From positions 124,001-188,000 of the forward strand of contig JAHHHN010000004.1 of assembly GCA_019359325.1 (NCBI GenBank): a DNA stretch of 64,000 nt, in the 5' to 3' direction. The number at the start of each line of letters is the position of its first letter. Position 1 is the stretch's first letter. The translations under genes and the position numbers were made by a program. The notes beneath the pieces were generated by a model. The model had not been told where the DNA came from, did not search any database, and saw only the letters and a list, made by a program, of their open reading frames with translations. Origin of the DNA: Mojavia pulchra JT2-VF2. Lineage in GTDB: Bacteria; Cyanobacteriota; Cyanobacteriia; Cyanobacteriales; Nostocaceae. Shown piece by piece: positions 35,504-45,313 of the stretch.

Positions 35504-36676
35504 TTATATATGGAAACTTTGCATAATTTCTGCAACAGTTTGTTTGAATTTTTTAAATCCAAATGTATCAATAACTTTTTGTCGTAAAGCTTCTGGTTGA
35601 TATATTAAAGGATTTGGATAAGTGCCTTGCAAAATTTGGATGAGAGTTTGAGCGATCGCATCTACATCACTAGGATTAACTAATGCTCCCAGTTCACCGT
35701 GACAAAGCGCGTCAATAGCACCATCCTGATTTCCACCTAAAGTCGGTTTACCACAAGCTAGTGCTTCCAGATAAACAATTCCAAAACCTTCTCCGCGGCT
35801 AGGCATAGCAAAGACATCGCAAAGATTGTAATGATCGCGGATTTCACTATCGGGTATAAAACCGGTTAATGTAACGCAGTCTTGAAGGTTAAGTTGAGCA
35901 ATTAACTGTTCAATTCGGGAGCGATCATCACCTTTGCCAACCAGAATGTAGTGAACATCTGGAAGATGACGTTTAATTTCCGGTAAAGCATGAAGAATTT
36001 GATCATAGCCTTTATAGCCATCAGTACTAGCTAACCGGGTAACGGTAAGAATAACTGGCTGTTTAGAGCTTAAACTATAACGCTCAAGCAAGTAACTTGG
36101 TTTAGCGCCAAGCTGAAAATTTTCTACATCAAAAGTAACAGGTAAAAGTTCAATCTTATTTGGAGGTAGTTGCTGCTCATCAATTAGGCGATCGCGTGTA
36201 TACCCACTAATTGAAATAATTTTTTCAGCAGAATGTAGCGCTTTGATTTTCCATTTATCCTGAATTTGCCATGCATCAACACCATAAACAATGATTGTAT
36301 AAGGAATTCCTGTTAACTGATGTAAGCAAAATGCTACAGGAGCAAAATTTAAATGTCCACATACAATAATTTTGGGACGATTGAGCAACGCTTTTTTAAT
36401 TAAATTAAAAGCAAAGTGGGTTGTTTGTAAATAGCTAGATAGATGTCCACTAAAAGTAAAAGATAAGTTGTCTGCGTTGAATTTATCTATAGGTTTATTT
36501 TTATCAAGCTTGTCTAAAACAGAAACCGACAAATTAGGTAGTTGGTCTTGTAGAGCTTGGAGAAAATCTTGTAGATAAACCTGAATGCCACCTTTAAATT
36601 CAAATAAGTTAGGGAACCACAAATGCACATTACCTTGCACTGTAAATTTCGGCTTTTCAATAGTCTTTAATTGCAT
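35504..36676 (-). CDS. Glycosyltransferase family 4
   Basis: 390 residues, GT-B fold. The N-terminal domain includes F-K-G-G-I-Q-V-Y-L-Q-D-F; the donor domain has I-L-T-V-T-R-L-A-S-T-D-G-Y-K-G-Y and R-G-E-G-F-G-I-V-Y-L-E-A-L-A-C-G. The T-R-L-x-x-x-D-x-Y-K-G variant occurs in GT4 enzymes that handle mannose or rhamnose, but specificity cannot be read reliably. Nine bases separate it from the next gene. Confidence 0.92.
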   Translation of the reverse strand: MQLKTIEKPKFTVQGNVHLWFPNLFEFKGGIQVYLQDFLQALQDQLPNLSVSVLDKLDKNKPIDKFNADNLSFTFSGHLSSYLQTTHFAFNLIKKALLNRPKIIVCGHLNFAPVAFCLHQLTGIPYTIIVYGVDAWQIQDKWKIKALHSAEKIISISGYTRDRLIDEQQLPPNKIELLPVTFDVENFQLGAKPSYLLERYSLSSKQPVILTVTRLASTDGYKGYDQILHALPEIKRHLPDVHYILVGKGDDRSRIEQLIAQLNLQDCVTLTGFIPDSEIRDHYNLCDVFAMPSRGEGFGIVYLEALACGKPTLGGNQDGAIDALCHGELGALVNPSDVDAIAQTLIQILQGTYPNPLIYQPEALRQKVIDTFGFKKFKQTVAEIMQSFHI

Positions 36677-36715
36677 ATTTATAATTTTAAAATTAAGAAT
36701 TAATTGAGTGTTTTG

Positions 36716-37966
36716 CTAACTAAGAAGTTCTCGAACTCGACTTGCTAATTTCTGGCGATACAAAGCCCAATTCAACTGTTCAGCTTTGCGTCGAGCTGCC
36801 CGTCCCATTTCTGCCAACTCTTGAGGATGAGAGTAGCACCACTCCAGTTTTTCCTTAAGCGCTTCTACATCCCGAATCGGAATGATAAACCCTTCCACAC
36901 CATTGGTTATGATATCGGGGCCTGCTGTGTTAGGCGTAGTAATTACAGGAATCCCACAGGCCATTGCTTCTAACAGCACTAAACCAAAACCTTCCACCAA
37001 AGAAGGAAAAACAAAGACACTAGCAGAACTGTAATACTGATTTAGTAGGAGATGAGGAACCGAAGAAACATGGCGGTAAATATCTTTATACTGCTCTAGC
37101 CAACCTGCTGGGAAAAGGCTTGTTCCCACTAACAGCAACTCTGCATCGGGTAATTTGAGGTCTTGCCAAGCTTGTAATAAGTAATGAACACCTTTGCGAG
37201 GAGAAACGCGACCAACAAATAAGGCACGGAAGCAATCATCAGTTTTCGGTTGAGGTTGGAAATACTCTACAGGAGCGCCAAAGGGAATAACACTGATTTT
37301 TTCAGACTCTACACCAATCTCTAGCAATGACTGTTTTGTTACCGAAGAAGCGACGAAGATATGATCGGCCAGTTGAACTTCCTGTTCCTTACGCTCAATT
37401 TTCCATGCAGGTTCATTCACTGCCTCAAGCCCTGGAGCTAATTTAGGAAAACTCTCAGCCTCCTGGCGCATGATGTTACAAGTCATGCGATAAAAAGGGA
37501 TAGGTAAATCGTAAAGGCAAAGAATTCCTTGCTGCTTTGCCTTCTCAAATGTGGTTGCAGCTAAATCTTCATAACTGTAGATAGCATCTAAACCTTGAAG
37601 GTGGTGTTTGGCAACTTGACGATCTAGGCAGACATAAACCCAGTTAACTAAATCTGTATAACTAAATCCTAAACGAGGTGCTAGCCTGGTTCGAGATAAA
37701 AATATCCGCATGATTTCTTGCCACGGATAGGTTTGAATCGCCATATCATCGGCAGAAATCCAAGTTCGTCTACTTAGTTCATTGCTAATGGATGATCTCA
37801 ATTTTTTGGGTAGCAAATTTAAGTAGCGCCACACAGGTGCTTTTGGGTCATAGGCGACAGGAGTAATAACTTGTTTCAATAAATTAGCTTCGGCAAATGC
37901 TAAAGCAGCATATTGAGCGTTAGAAGGATTAATTTGATGAACTAAAGAAATGCTGGGGTTAGACAT
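36716..37966 (-). CDS. Glycosyltransferase family 4
   Basis: 416 residues, GT-B fold. Unlike its neighbours the N-terminal part begins with I-S-L-V-H-Q-I-N-P-S-N and lacks the glycine-rich loop, containing instead W-Q-E-I-M-R and a long helical insertion. The donor domain is standard: A-L-F-V-G-R-V-S-P-R-K-G and V-E-G-F-G-L-V-L-L-E-A-M-A-C-G-I-P-V. It overlaps the Wzy-like gene by 8 bp. Confidence 0.92.
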   Translation of the reverse strand: MSNPSISLVHQINPSNAQYAALAFAEANLLKQVITPVAYDPKAPVWRYLNLLPKKLRSSISNELSRRTWISADDMAIQTYPWQEIMRIFLSRTRLAPRLGFSYTDLVNWVYVCLDRQVAKHHLQGLDAIYSYEDLAATTFEKAKQQGILCLYDLPIPFYRMTCNIMRQEAESFPKLAPGLEAVNEPAWKIERKEQEVQLADHIFVASSVTKQSLLEIGVESEKISVIPFGAPVEYFQPQPKTDDCFRALFVGRVSPRKGVHYLLQAWQDLKLPDAELLLVGTSLFPAGWLEQYKDIYRHVSSVPHLLLNQYYSSASVFVFPSLVEGFGLVLLEAMACGIPVITTPNTAGPDIITNGVEGFIIPIRDVEALKEKLEWCYSHPQELAEMGRAARRKAEQLNWALYRQKLASRVRELLS

Positions 37967-39320
37967 GTGGTTGCTGTACCCAGTGTTTAGAAGAGAACAA
38001 CTGCTGAGATTCTAATGTTGGAAGTAGGAAAACAAAACCGCCAAAAAACCAATAGTAAATCGCAAAGGTACTGTTGACTACGAGTTGATTAGTAATATTA
38101 ATAGCGTGAAATAAAAAGATAGCAAGAGCTAAGTTACGGAAAAAAGGAGTTTTCAATTTTAGGTAAACTCTCGCAAGAGAGAATATCAAGGCTAAACGCA
38201 ATCCATACCAAATGAGAAAGCCGAATGGGCCTATTTCTAGAACAACTCTTCCCATTTCTCCTTCAGCTGGTGGAGGTGATTCGCCCCAAGGTAAATTGAG
38301 AGCCTGACGCAAAGCCGGGACAGCCTGATGGGTTGCTCCTGTTCCATAACTATCAAATCCCTTAAATTGCATGGCATTCTCAGGTTCTGCAAAAGCAGAG
38401 AAAGCCCGATCAAGAAATGTTTCTGAGTCTGATCCTGCTACACGGCTAGAAAATGCCTCTATTGCTTTGTTAAAAAACATGGGCACAATAGCTGAAATCA
38501 AAACTACAGGTAGCATGAATTGTTTAGTTGAACGGGCAGCTATTGAAGGCTGCGTGAACCAGAGGATACATATATATCCCACTACAAACAAAATTTCAAA
38601 AAACAGCAAACCACGGGCACCAGTCATGAATGAGGTACCAATAACCAATAAAATTTCAATAACAGTTAGCGATCGCCATAGTGGGGTTTGCGGCAGGGTT
38701 AATAATGGAATTAGTAAGCTGAAACAAGTAGATAAATAAACTGAGTAGCCAGCAATGTAAGGAAATGTACCTGTAACTCTAACAGCGCCACCAGCCGTAG
38801 CAGTAGCTTCTTGCCCACCCACATACATATTGATAGGGCTGGAGCTTGGGCTACCGAATTGAGCTACAGCTAGAAGAGCCACCGGAATAACCAATAGCAT
38901 ATAGTTGCGTAAAAATCGGTATAATTCCTCCTCAGACTGAAATAAGCTGGGTAACATCCACATCAAAGGAATATAAAAGATATATGCTTTTAGCCCAAAA
39001 AAACCGACTATCGGTGAACCTAAGCTAGGGTTAAAAGACTGGGCTAAACACCAGCCAATTACCATTAATAAAGTAATAGTGAAACCAGACGATTTAAAGG
39101 GATATTTTGGTTCAGAACTAAAGTAATACTTTAAATATGCTCCTAACAGGACTAAATCTTTAACAAAGTAAATGAAGTCGCTGGCTTGTGGTAGCACCCA
39201 CTTTCGTAGTACACCTTCTAAAATAACGATAACCAATGCAGCTTTAACAGAGCGTCGCCAATTAATAGAAGATAGCCCAACTATTATAATTAGACCTAAT
39301 AGAGCAATGGATAGATCCAT
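37959..39320 (-). CDS. Wzy-like O-antigen polymerase
   Basis: 453 residues with about 10-12 membrane helices and one larger exported loop between about residues 280 and 350 (E-A-F-S-S-R-V-A-G-S-D-S-E and G-T-G-A-T-H-Q-A-V-P-A-L-R-Q). Topology and position in a Wzx/Wzy locus fit the polymerase that joins lipid-linked repeat units outside the membrane. Sequence similarity in this family is too low to go further. Its ATG shares its first base with the stop of the GT4 gene upstream (39320). Confidence 0.85.
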   Translation of the reverse strand: MDLSIALLGLIIIVGLSSINWRRSVKAALVIVILEGVLRKWVLPQASDFIYFVKDLVLLGAYLKYYFSSEPKYPFKSSGFTITLLMVIGWCLAQSFNPSLGSPIVGFFGLKAYIFYIPLMWMLPSLFQSEEELYRFLRNYMLLVIPVALLAVAQFGSPSSSPINMYVGGQEATATAGGAVRVTGTFPYIAGYSVYLSTCFSLLIPLLTLPQTPLWRSLTVIEILLVIGTSFMTGARGLLFFEILFVVGYICILWFTQPSIAARSTKQFMLPVVLISAIVPMFFNKAIEAFSSRVAGSDSETFLDRAFSAFAEPENAMQFKGFDSYGTGATHQAVPALRQALNLPWGESPPPAEGEMGRVVLEIGPFGFLIWYGLRLALIFSLARVYLKLKTPFFRNLALAIFLFHAINITNQLVVNSTFAIYYWFFGGFVFLLPTLESQQLFSSKHWVQQPHV

Positions 39321-40327
39321 TAAATTACTCCCTCTATAACTTCAAGGTACGCTTTAGCAACAGCTTTACTAGTGTGACGAGCTAAGTGCGATTTAGCTTG
39401 TTCTCTATAAGTTGTTAATTTCTCAGGATGGGTGAGTAAATCGAATAGAATTTGGGTCAAACGCTCAACATTACCGTTGGGAAATGTCACACCACAAGCG
39501 CCAATTGCATCCTTTAATCCCCCTCCCTCAGAACCAACGACAACACAACCACAGGCAATTCCTTCTAAGGCCACGATGCCAAAGGGTTCATCCCATAGAG
39601 AAGGCACTACCATAATTTGATGAGCATTTAATAATTTGACTAACTCATGCTCAACTTTTACTCCAGTAAAATTGACTTGCTCAACAATTTCTAAGTCATT
39701 GACTTGCTGGCGTAATTGAGATTCTTCGGGGCCACTTCCAATAATTGTCAACTTAGGAGTAAGTCCCTTCGATTTGAGTTGAGCTAATGCCTCTAACAAT
39801 AAATTGGCTCCCTTGTCAGAAACCAAGCGCCCTAAAAATACAAGTTCTTGATTACGGGGGATATTGGGTATTTCATAAAAAATATCTTCCCGATAAGAGT
39901 TAGGAATTATACTGGATGGTGCTGGTATTGGTTGAGCTACAGCCTGACTAGCTGAGATATTAGTTGCAAAACGAGTCACAAAGTGTTTTAGATAATTCTG
40001 CCAACCCAAACCTCCATTGACATAGCGATACCAAGTTTGATGGGTTACAACCAAGGGGCGAGGTACAAATAATAGAGGCCAAATCCCTCTTAAACTGACA
40101 CAACCTTGAAAATATACATCACACCAATGAGTTAATTTAAATACTTTTTTTATAGTAGGTTGCCGGATAACTTCAAAGGGAAATTTTTTTGAGTCTGTTG
40201 CTGGAGTTTGTGAGATTACCTTTACTTCATGTGACTGATAGGTAAATTCATACGCTAACGTTAAAATTATTGTCTCTAATCCACCAATATTTGGATAGAA
40301 AGAAGGGGAATAAATAAGAATTTTCAT
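39320..40327 (-). CDS. Glycosyltransferase family 4
   Basis: 335 residues, one of the shorter GT4 enzymes. It starts with Y-S-P-S-F-Y-P-N-I-G-G-L-E-T-I (nucleotide loop); the donor site has L-V-F-L-G-R-L-V-S-D-K-G-A and D-E-P-F-G-I-V-A-L-E-G-I-A-C-G. The acceptor domain contains H-Q-T-W-Y-R-Y. It is 3 bp from the methyltransferase upstream and 1 bp into the Wzy gene, so translation is likely coupled. Confidence 0.92.
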   Translation of the reverse strand: MKILIYSPSFYPNIGGLETIILTLAYEFTYQSHEVKVISQTPATDSKKFPFEVIRQPTIKKVFKLTHWCDVYFQGCVSLRGIWPLLFVPRPLVVTHQTWYRYVNGGLGWQNYLKHFVTRFATNISASQAVAQPIPAPSSIIPNSYREDIFYEIPNIPRNQELVFLGRLVSDKGANLLLEALAQLKSKGLTPKLTIIGSGPEESQLRQQVNDLEIVEQVNFTGVKVEHELVKLLNAHQIMVVPSLWDEPFGIVALEGIACGCVVVGSEGGGLKDAIGACGVTFPNGNVERLTQILFDLLTHPEKLTTYREQAKSHLARHTSKAVAKAYLEVIEGVI

Positions 40328-40330
40328 TTC

Positions 40331-41005
40331 CTAATTAAATCCAAATGAATTAGTTTTTTGTTTGATTAACATACACAATGTATCGCCAGAAGTTTCACTA
40401 GGAACAAAAAATTCTAAGATAGAAGATACCAGTTTTGTACTAGGGCGATAAACAAAAGAGCCTTGATTAGGAAAACCCCATTGTTTGGCAATTTCAAAAG
40501 AATAGCGCGGCAAAATTCTATTTAGGCAATTCAGCAAGACTGGATAGATATGGGTTTTATCTCCCTTTTCATCAAATGATGCTAGCTTTCCAGTAGTGAG
40601 AAATTTAAGTCTACAGCTAACTGAATGAATGTTTGGAGTAGTCAACAGAAAATATCCATTTTTATCTAAATGTTTAGCTACATGATAGAAAAGACGTCCG
40701 GGATTTTCTAAGTGTTCTATTACCTCAATCGATGTAATTAAACCAAATTTTCTGTCTCCCAAATCTAAGTCATCAAAATCAAGGTTAGCTTGGGAACAAG
40801 TCGCCTTTTGTGTACCAAATTGTTTAATATCTAGGTCAATACCATGTAGTTGAGTAAAACCTATATTTGCTAACCGTTCTAGCCAAGCTCCTGTACCACA
40901 ACCAATATCGAGAACTGGCGTATCAAGCCTAAGTGTAGGGAGTGAGCTTGCAATGTCATCATGTAACCCTGAAATTGTACGCTCTCTAAGTCCGGTGTTT
41001 GACAT
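40331..41005 (-). CDS. Class I SAM-dependent methyltransferase
   Basis: 224 residues of the Methyltransf_11/23 type: motif I is V-L-D-I-G-C-G-T-G-A-W-L-E-R-L, followed by I-D-L-D and E-V-I-E-H-L-E-N-P and the post-motif L-T-T-P-N-I-H-S. Probably methylates a sugar or lipid-linked glycan; a nonribosomal role is not supported by context. It starts the second transcription block: the 160-bp gap upstream is the largest within the operon. Confidence 0.88.
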   Translation of the reverse strand: MSNTGLRERTISGLHDDIASSLPTLRLDTPVLDIGCGTGAWLERLANIGFTQLHGIDLDIKQFGTQKATCSQANLDFDDLDLGDRKFGLITSIEVIEHLENPGRLFYHVAKHLDKNGYFLLTTPNIHSVSCRLKFLTTGKLASFDEKGDKTHIYPVLLNCLNRILPRYSFEIAKQWGFPNQGSFVYRPSTKLVSSILEFFVPSETSGDTLCMLIKQKTNSFGFN

Positions 41006-41120
41006 GATCTAAATTTCTAACTAGGTAAAAAATGTAAACTAATAATGTTGTTTGCAGCGCTTTATTACCGCTTTATTAATACAATAAAATATTCAATTAA
41101 TTGAATTATTTAAAAATATT

Positions 41121-41143
41121 TAAAGCTTGCAATAAAAGCTTTA
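41121..41143. terminator. Stem-loop inside the operon
   Basis: Perfect 8-bp inverted repeat TAAAGCTT / AAGCTTTA with a 7-nt loop in the 160-bp gap between two operon genes. On the minus strand it precedes an A/T-rich TAAATATTTTT. It may be a weak terminator or processing site. Confidence 0.4.
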
Positions 41144-41165
41144 ATTTGAGTGTGAAAGCTCGTTA

Positions 41166-42386
41166 TCAGGATAAAGAAGAAAGAATCATAGCTGGACTAG
41201 CTATGGATTTTTCTAAAGCTTGCACAATAACTTCTACATTCTCATAAGGTGACCAAGTTTTCATCCGTTGAGCAGCAGCAGCACTCATTTTGTTCAAACG
41301 TTCGCTATCGGGAAGAAATACTCGCAAAATTCCTGCTAAGGCATCTACATCACCACAAGAATAAACTAATCCCGTTTCACCATGTTGCACAAGATCATAG
41401 CTAGCACCAACGTGATCGCTCACAGCTACAGGGCAACCGCAGAGCATAGCTTCGTTAACAACAAGCCCAAATGGTTCATGCTCTGACGGTAAGACAAATA
41501 AATTGGCACAGCGATAAACAGAAGGTAGCTGGGACTGATTAACAAAGCCAAGAAATCTAACTTGATCTTGCATTTCTAAAGATTTAGCTTCTGCTTCCAA
41601 TTGTGGTCGTAAAGGCCCTTCACCAGCAAACACAAGGTAGCTATTTGGTACATTTGCTTTAGCAAAAGCTTGTAAAATATCCGTAGGCCGTTTCCAAGGT
41701 TGGAGCTTGGCACAAAATAGCACAACAAGCCCATTTTCTGGGATATCCCACTGTCTGCGAACTGCCTTTACATCCACTTGGGTAGCTTGGTAGCTCCACC
41801 AATCGTTATCAACTGAAGATGGAGTCATCGCAATTTGCTTTTCAGGAATTCCTAAGCTTCGCACCACCTGTTTGCCCAGCGTTGAGGAGACAATAACAAA
41901 ATCAGCAAGTCGAAAGATAGGTGGTAATAAAAATCTTTTTAACCAAGCTTTCCATTGCTTGCCATTACGAGATTGTATACTACTTGCATCTGTGCTAAAT
42001 ACGAATTTTTGGCCATGAGCCTTAGCAGCCGCAGCAGCAATCCAAAAGCTGGCATAGGAATAACCTGCATATACAATTACTGCATCAAAATTTCCTTTGC
42101 GTATCAGTTTCCATAACTCTAAATTTATGAGGCCAAAGAAACTGCCCAGTTTGGGTTTAGGAGAATTATTTTGAACTTGAATCCAAGGATAACCATTAAG
42201 CAACGGTATATCCCATGCAACCTCTACACCAAATTCTGAGTCTAAGCTTGGCTCAAATCCTTGCAAACTACAATAGGCTACCTGCGGTTCTAATTGCGGA
42301 TGTTTTGCCATGACTCGAAAAATCGGTGCTGAGTATTGGGCTGGGTGAGATGCAACAATTAAAATGCGATATTTACGTATATTCAT
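41166..42386 (-). CDS. Glycosyltransferase family 4
   Basis: 406 residues, GT-B fold. It starts I-V-A-S-H-P-A-Q-Y-S-A-P-I-F, a motif of GT4 enzymes with a His-Pro-Ala-Gln loop. The donor domain has V-V-L-F-C-A-K-L-Q-P-W-K-R-P and H-E-P-F-G-L-V-V-N-E-A-M-L-C-G. This branch is commonly found next to FkbM methyltransferases, as here. Confidence 0.92.
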   Translation of the reverse strand: MNIRKYRILIVASHPAQYSAPIFRVMAKHPQLEPQVAYCSLQGFEPSLDSEFGVEVAWDIPLLNGYPWIQVQNNSPKPKLGSFFGLINLELWKLIRKGNFDAVIVYAGYSYASFWIAAAAAKAHGQKFVFSTDASSIQSRNGKQWKAWLKRFLLPPIFRLADFVIVSSTLGKQVVRSLGIPEKQIAMTPSSVDNDWWSYQATQVDVKAVRRQWDIPENGLVVLFCAKLQPWKRPTDILQAFAKANVPNSYLVFAGEGPLRPQLEAEAKSLEMQDQVRFLGFVNQSQLPSVYRCANLFVLPSEHEPFGLVVNEAMLCGCPVAVSDHVGASYDLVQHGETGLVYSCGDVDALAGILRVFLPDSERLNKMSAAAAQRMKTWSPYENVEVIVQALEKSIASPAMILSSLS

Positions 42387-42406
42387 CTGTGTTTATTTAC
42401 TACTTC

Positions 42407-43144
42407 TCACCGATTAAAGTAGGCAATAAGTTCATTAGATTCCTGAACAGTTTTCCCATTAATTGCTTTTAGACTATAGCCAAGAGACTCTAAAAATTGA
42501 CAAGATTGTTGGTGAACTTCTGCCCCATGTGTTGCTAGAAGTATTGTAGGGTGAGCCTTACTGAGGATAGATTTGGCTCCAGAAAGAGCTAACATTTCTG
42601 CTCCTTCTATATCAATTTTGAGGAAATTAGGCAGTGGAATTTGCTTCTTTTCAATCAATTCATCTAGAGCAACTGTTTGAACTTGATATTCTCCCTGAGA
42701 TGAAATACGCCCTAAGAAACCATCTCCTTCTAAAAAGATTGTGCCAAAGGAATCTGAAACTGCTGCTTCAATAACCGTTACATTATGAATCTGATTTAAC
42801 CGCAAATGCTCTTTAAGATAATGTAGATTTCGCGGGTGTGGTTCAAAAGCAAACACTTTCCCTTTGCTTCCCACTAGAACCGATGCCAAGAGAGCATAAA
42901 AGCCACTATGAGAACCCAAATCATAAACAACACTTCCCTCTGTAACTAGTTGTTGAAATAGAAGTTGTTTTTCATATTCATAGCTACCTAACCAAGAGCC
43001 ATGTTGCCCTGAGCCAACAATCCAATGTTTTCCCTTAAGCTTTCCTTGCAAAATTGGCATTACTGTTGCAGGTGGAATAAATTGAAGAGGATAACGTAAA
43101 AGTTTGCCTAATAAGTTTTGATTAGAAATACTAGAGATGTTCAT
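42407..43144 (-). CDS. FkbM family methyltransferase
   Basis: 245 residues. SAM motif V-V-Y-D-L-G-S-H-S-G-F-Y-A (Gly to Ser change within the usual G-x-N-x-G), then F-A-F-E-P-H-P-R-N and the hallmark F-L-K-I-D-I-E-G-A-E-M-L-A-L-S-G. The first 45 residues (G-K-L-K-G-K-H-W-I-V-G-S-G) are typical of FkbM members that act on glycans. Second such enzyme in the operon, so at least two different methylation sites are likely. Confidence 0.9.
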   Translation of the reverse strand: MNISSISNQNLLGKLLRYPLQFIPPATVMPILQGKLKGKHWIVGSGQHGSWLGSYEYEKQLLFQQLVTEGSVVYDLGSHSGFYALLASVLVGSKGKVFAFEPHPRNLHYLKEHLRLNQIHNVTVIEAAVSDSFGTIFLEGDGFLGRISSQGEYQVQTVALDELIEKKQIPLPNFLKIDIEGAEMLALSGAKSILSKAHPTILLATHGAEVHQQSCQFLESLGYSLKAINGKTVQESNELIAYFNR

Positions 43145-43177
43145 TATTTTTTCCTTTAATAATATAAATTTTTATAT

Positions 43178-44257
43178 TTATATATTGAGACAGTTATTCA
43201 TAACCTTTGCTTGAACCGGGAGGCTGTGAGTTTGATACCATGTATAAGCATGATCAGCGATATCCTGTCCCGTTTTTAAGCACAACTGGTTATTTTTGTT
43301 CGTAGCAGACCAATAATGTTTATGGCTTTGGAGGTCATCTATAGGTACTGTGCTGGAGGCAACCATACAAGGAATCAGTCTATGGGCACAGTAAGCAGCA
43401 AAAATAGTTGATTTTGCAAGATAAGCAGGTGGTGGAAAGTTTAAAAAACCTACAACAGCATCTAGCAATATATTGCTAATTTCTACTGCTTCAGTCACTC
43501 CCTTTTCCACAACAGGAATATTATTAATTACAGACAGTTCTAAACCAGTAGGAACCCCAATATCACATAATTCTTCAATTTCAAGAGCTTGGCAAATTTG
43601 TTCCAAAACAGTGCGGCATTGCTGATAAACTTGCAGCCTAGAATTCCGGCTACCAAATACTACTAATCTTCGAGTACGTTCTAGTAGAGGCAATGCATAC
43701 TCTGGCTCTCCAATGTTAGAAAAGACGGGAAGAGAAGGGATTTGAGTATGTTTAGCTTGAGCTAGCTTATACAAAATTTCAGCATAACTCTGTTTGCTTG
43801 TGAGACAGCGATCGCTCAATTGTGCCAAACGCGCTGCTAAATTTTTTTGCAGAGGTGAAAGCCAAAAAGCACTTGTCCAAGGTGGGCCGGAAGCAGAGAT
43901 TTCGTGGAACATGGTTATGAGCGATCGCTTGGGAAATAAATTTTTCCAACGCTGTAACCCATCGACTAACCAAATTGGACAACCCCGGTTAGCATAGCCG
44001 TAACCTACATAATGCAGCAAGATGCTAGAAGTGCGATCGCCTGATAATAAAGCTAGCAATGCATCAGGAGAGCGATCGCTAACTTGGCTAACAGGAAATC
44101 CTTCAATTTCTGCTGCACCATTCCATGTAGGATTACCTACAATAAAATGAGTTTGAATATTGAAGTCCTTGCGGATCTGGCGAGCTAAATTAAGGGCATA
44201 GTCTCCTACACCATCGATTGCAGGAGGTAACCTGGGAACTATAGAAAGTATGATCAC
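43178..44257 (-). CDS. Glycosyltransferase-like protein, degenerate donor domain
   Basis: 359 residues. The N-terminal half looks like GT4 (I-V-P-R-L-P-P-A-I-D-G-V-G-D-Y-A-L-N-L-A, then L-L-H-Y-V-G-Y-G-Y-A), but the C-terminal half lacks the G-R-x-x-x-x-K-G and E-x7-E motifs and reads V-V-F-G-S-R-N-S-R-L-Q-V-Y instead. It may be a glycosyltransferase of an atypical family or a non-catalytic partner. It starts with GTG at 44257. Four or more HIP1 sites lie within it. Confidence 0.7.
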   Translation of the reverse strand: MIILSIVPRLPPAIDGVGDYALNLARQIRKDFNIQTHFIVGNPTWNGAAEIEGFPVSQVSDRSPDALLALLSGDRTSSILLHYVGYGYANRGCPIWLVDGLQRWKNLFPKRSLITMFHEISASGPPWTSAFWLSPLQKNLAARLAQLSDRCLTSKQSYAEILYKLAQAKHTQIPSLPVFSNIGEPEYALPLLERTRRLVVFGSRNSRLQVYQQCRTVLEQICQALEIEELCDIGVPTGLELSVINNIPVVEKGVTEAVEISNILLDAVVGFLNFPPPAYLAKSTIFAAYCAHRLIPCMVASSTVPIDDLQSHKHYWSATNKNNQLCLKTGQDIADHAYTWYQTHSLPVQAKVMNNCLNI

Positions 44258-44296
44258 TATAAGAATAATCGCATTTAATTTTAAGTTTAGTTACAT

Positions 44297-45304
44297 TTAA
44301 ATATTAAAAGAGTGAGATACACCTTTTTTGATAAATCTTAGCAAATTGAGTGTAGAGGTTGGTAAACTTCTATTCAAAAGGGTATAAGCCTGAATCATTC
44401 TTAAATGCTCCTGATTCCATAAATCAAAGTTTTTCAAAAATAATAACCACATACTTAAAATATCAATAAAAGTTTTTTCTCCAATTCCTTCTTTGAAGGA
44501 AACCTCAGAAATTTTTAACCTTAGAGAATATATATTAATAATTTCTTGTTCAAAATCATTTAAATTATTTAATATAGCCTTCATACTGTTAAAGCTTCTG
44601 CGTATCTTGGCTTCACTAACAACGCGATTGGAAGTAACGCCAGAAAAATTATTACCATGTATTCTCCAAATAGACATAGGCGAGTTAATAAAGTATGAGT
44701 AGCCTTGATTTAAAGTACACATAACAAGGTACTCATCAATATACATATCCACCTCTCTTGGTATAGAGAATTTTCGTATAGCCTCTACACGCGCAGCAAA
44801 AGTTGAACCACCTCCAAAGAGAATCCCTCTTCTGTAGAAGAAGGTTAATAACTCTCTGCCATCAACTTTATTACCAAGTATACATTTTGGGATTACTTCA
44901 GAAGTTTTTATATTTTTATCAACATTCCAACAAAGTGCAGGATGTCCTACATGAACAATATCTGGGTTGCTTTCAAATATTTGCACAACCTCTTGAATTT
45001 TATTAGGTAAAAATATGTCATCGGCATCTAAATTAAAGAGATATTTGCCTCTACAATTATCTATACCTACTTTAGTTGCCCATGCTTTACCTAAGTTTTC
45101 TTGAAAAATATATTTAACTCGATTTCCATAAATGGCAACTTTTTCAGCAGTATTATCTGTAGAACCATCGTCAATAATGATGATTTCAATGTCATCTTGA
45201 TTAAAATCTGAATTTAATATACTTTCAACAGCATCACCAATATACTTTGCATAGTTGTATGTAGGTATGATGATACTTACTAATGGATCAATATTTAGTG
45301 ACAT
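44297..45304 (-). CDS. Glycosyltransferase family 2
   Basis: 335 residues, GT-A fold: V-S-I-I-I-P-T-Y-N-Y-A-K-Y-I-G at the start, I-I-D-D-G-S-T-D-N-T and the metal-binding L-N-L-D-A-D-D-I. The acceptor region holds W-R-I-H-G-N-N. The last 100 residues are helical without a membrane segment, so it is a soluble or peripheral enzyme. AT-rich relative to the flanking GT4 genes. Confidence 0.92.
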   Translation of the reverse strand: MSLNIDPLVSIIIPTYNYAKYIGDAVESILNSDFNQDDIEIIIIDDGSTDNTAEKVAIYGNRVKYIFQENLGKAWATKVGIDNCRGKYLFNLDADDIFLPNKIQEVVQIFESNPDIVHVGHPALCWNVDKNIKTSEVIPKCILGNKVDGRELLTFFYRRGILFGGGSTFAARVEAIRKFSIPREVDMYIDEYLVMCTLNQGYSYFINSPMSIWRIHGNNFSGVTSNRVVSEAKIRRSFNSMKAILNNLNDFEQEIINIYSLRLKISEVSFKEGIGEKTFIDILSMWLLFLKNFDLWNQEHLRMIQAYTLLNRSLPTSTLNLLRFIKKGVSHSFNI

Positions 45305-45313
45305 TGCTGAAAT

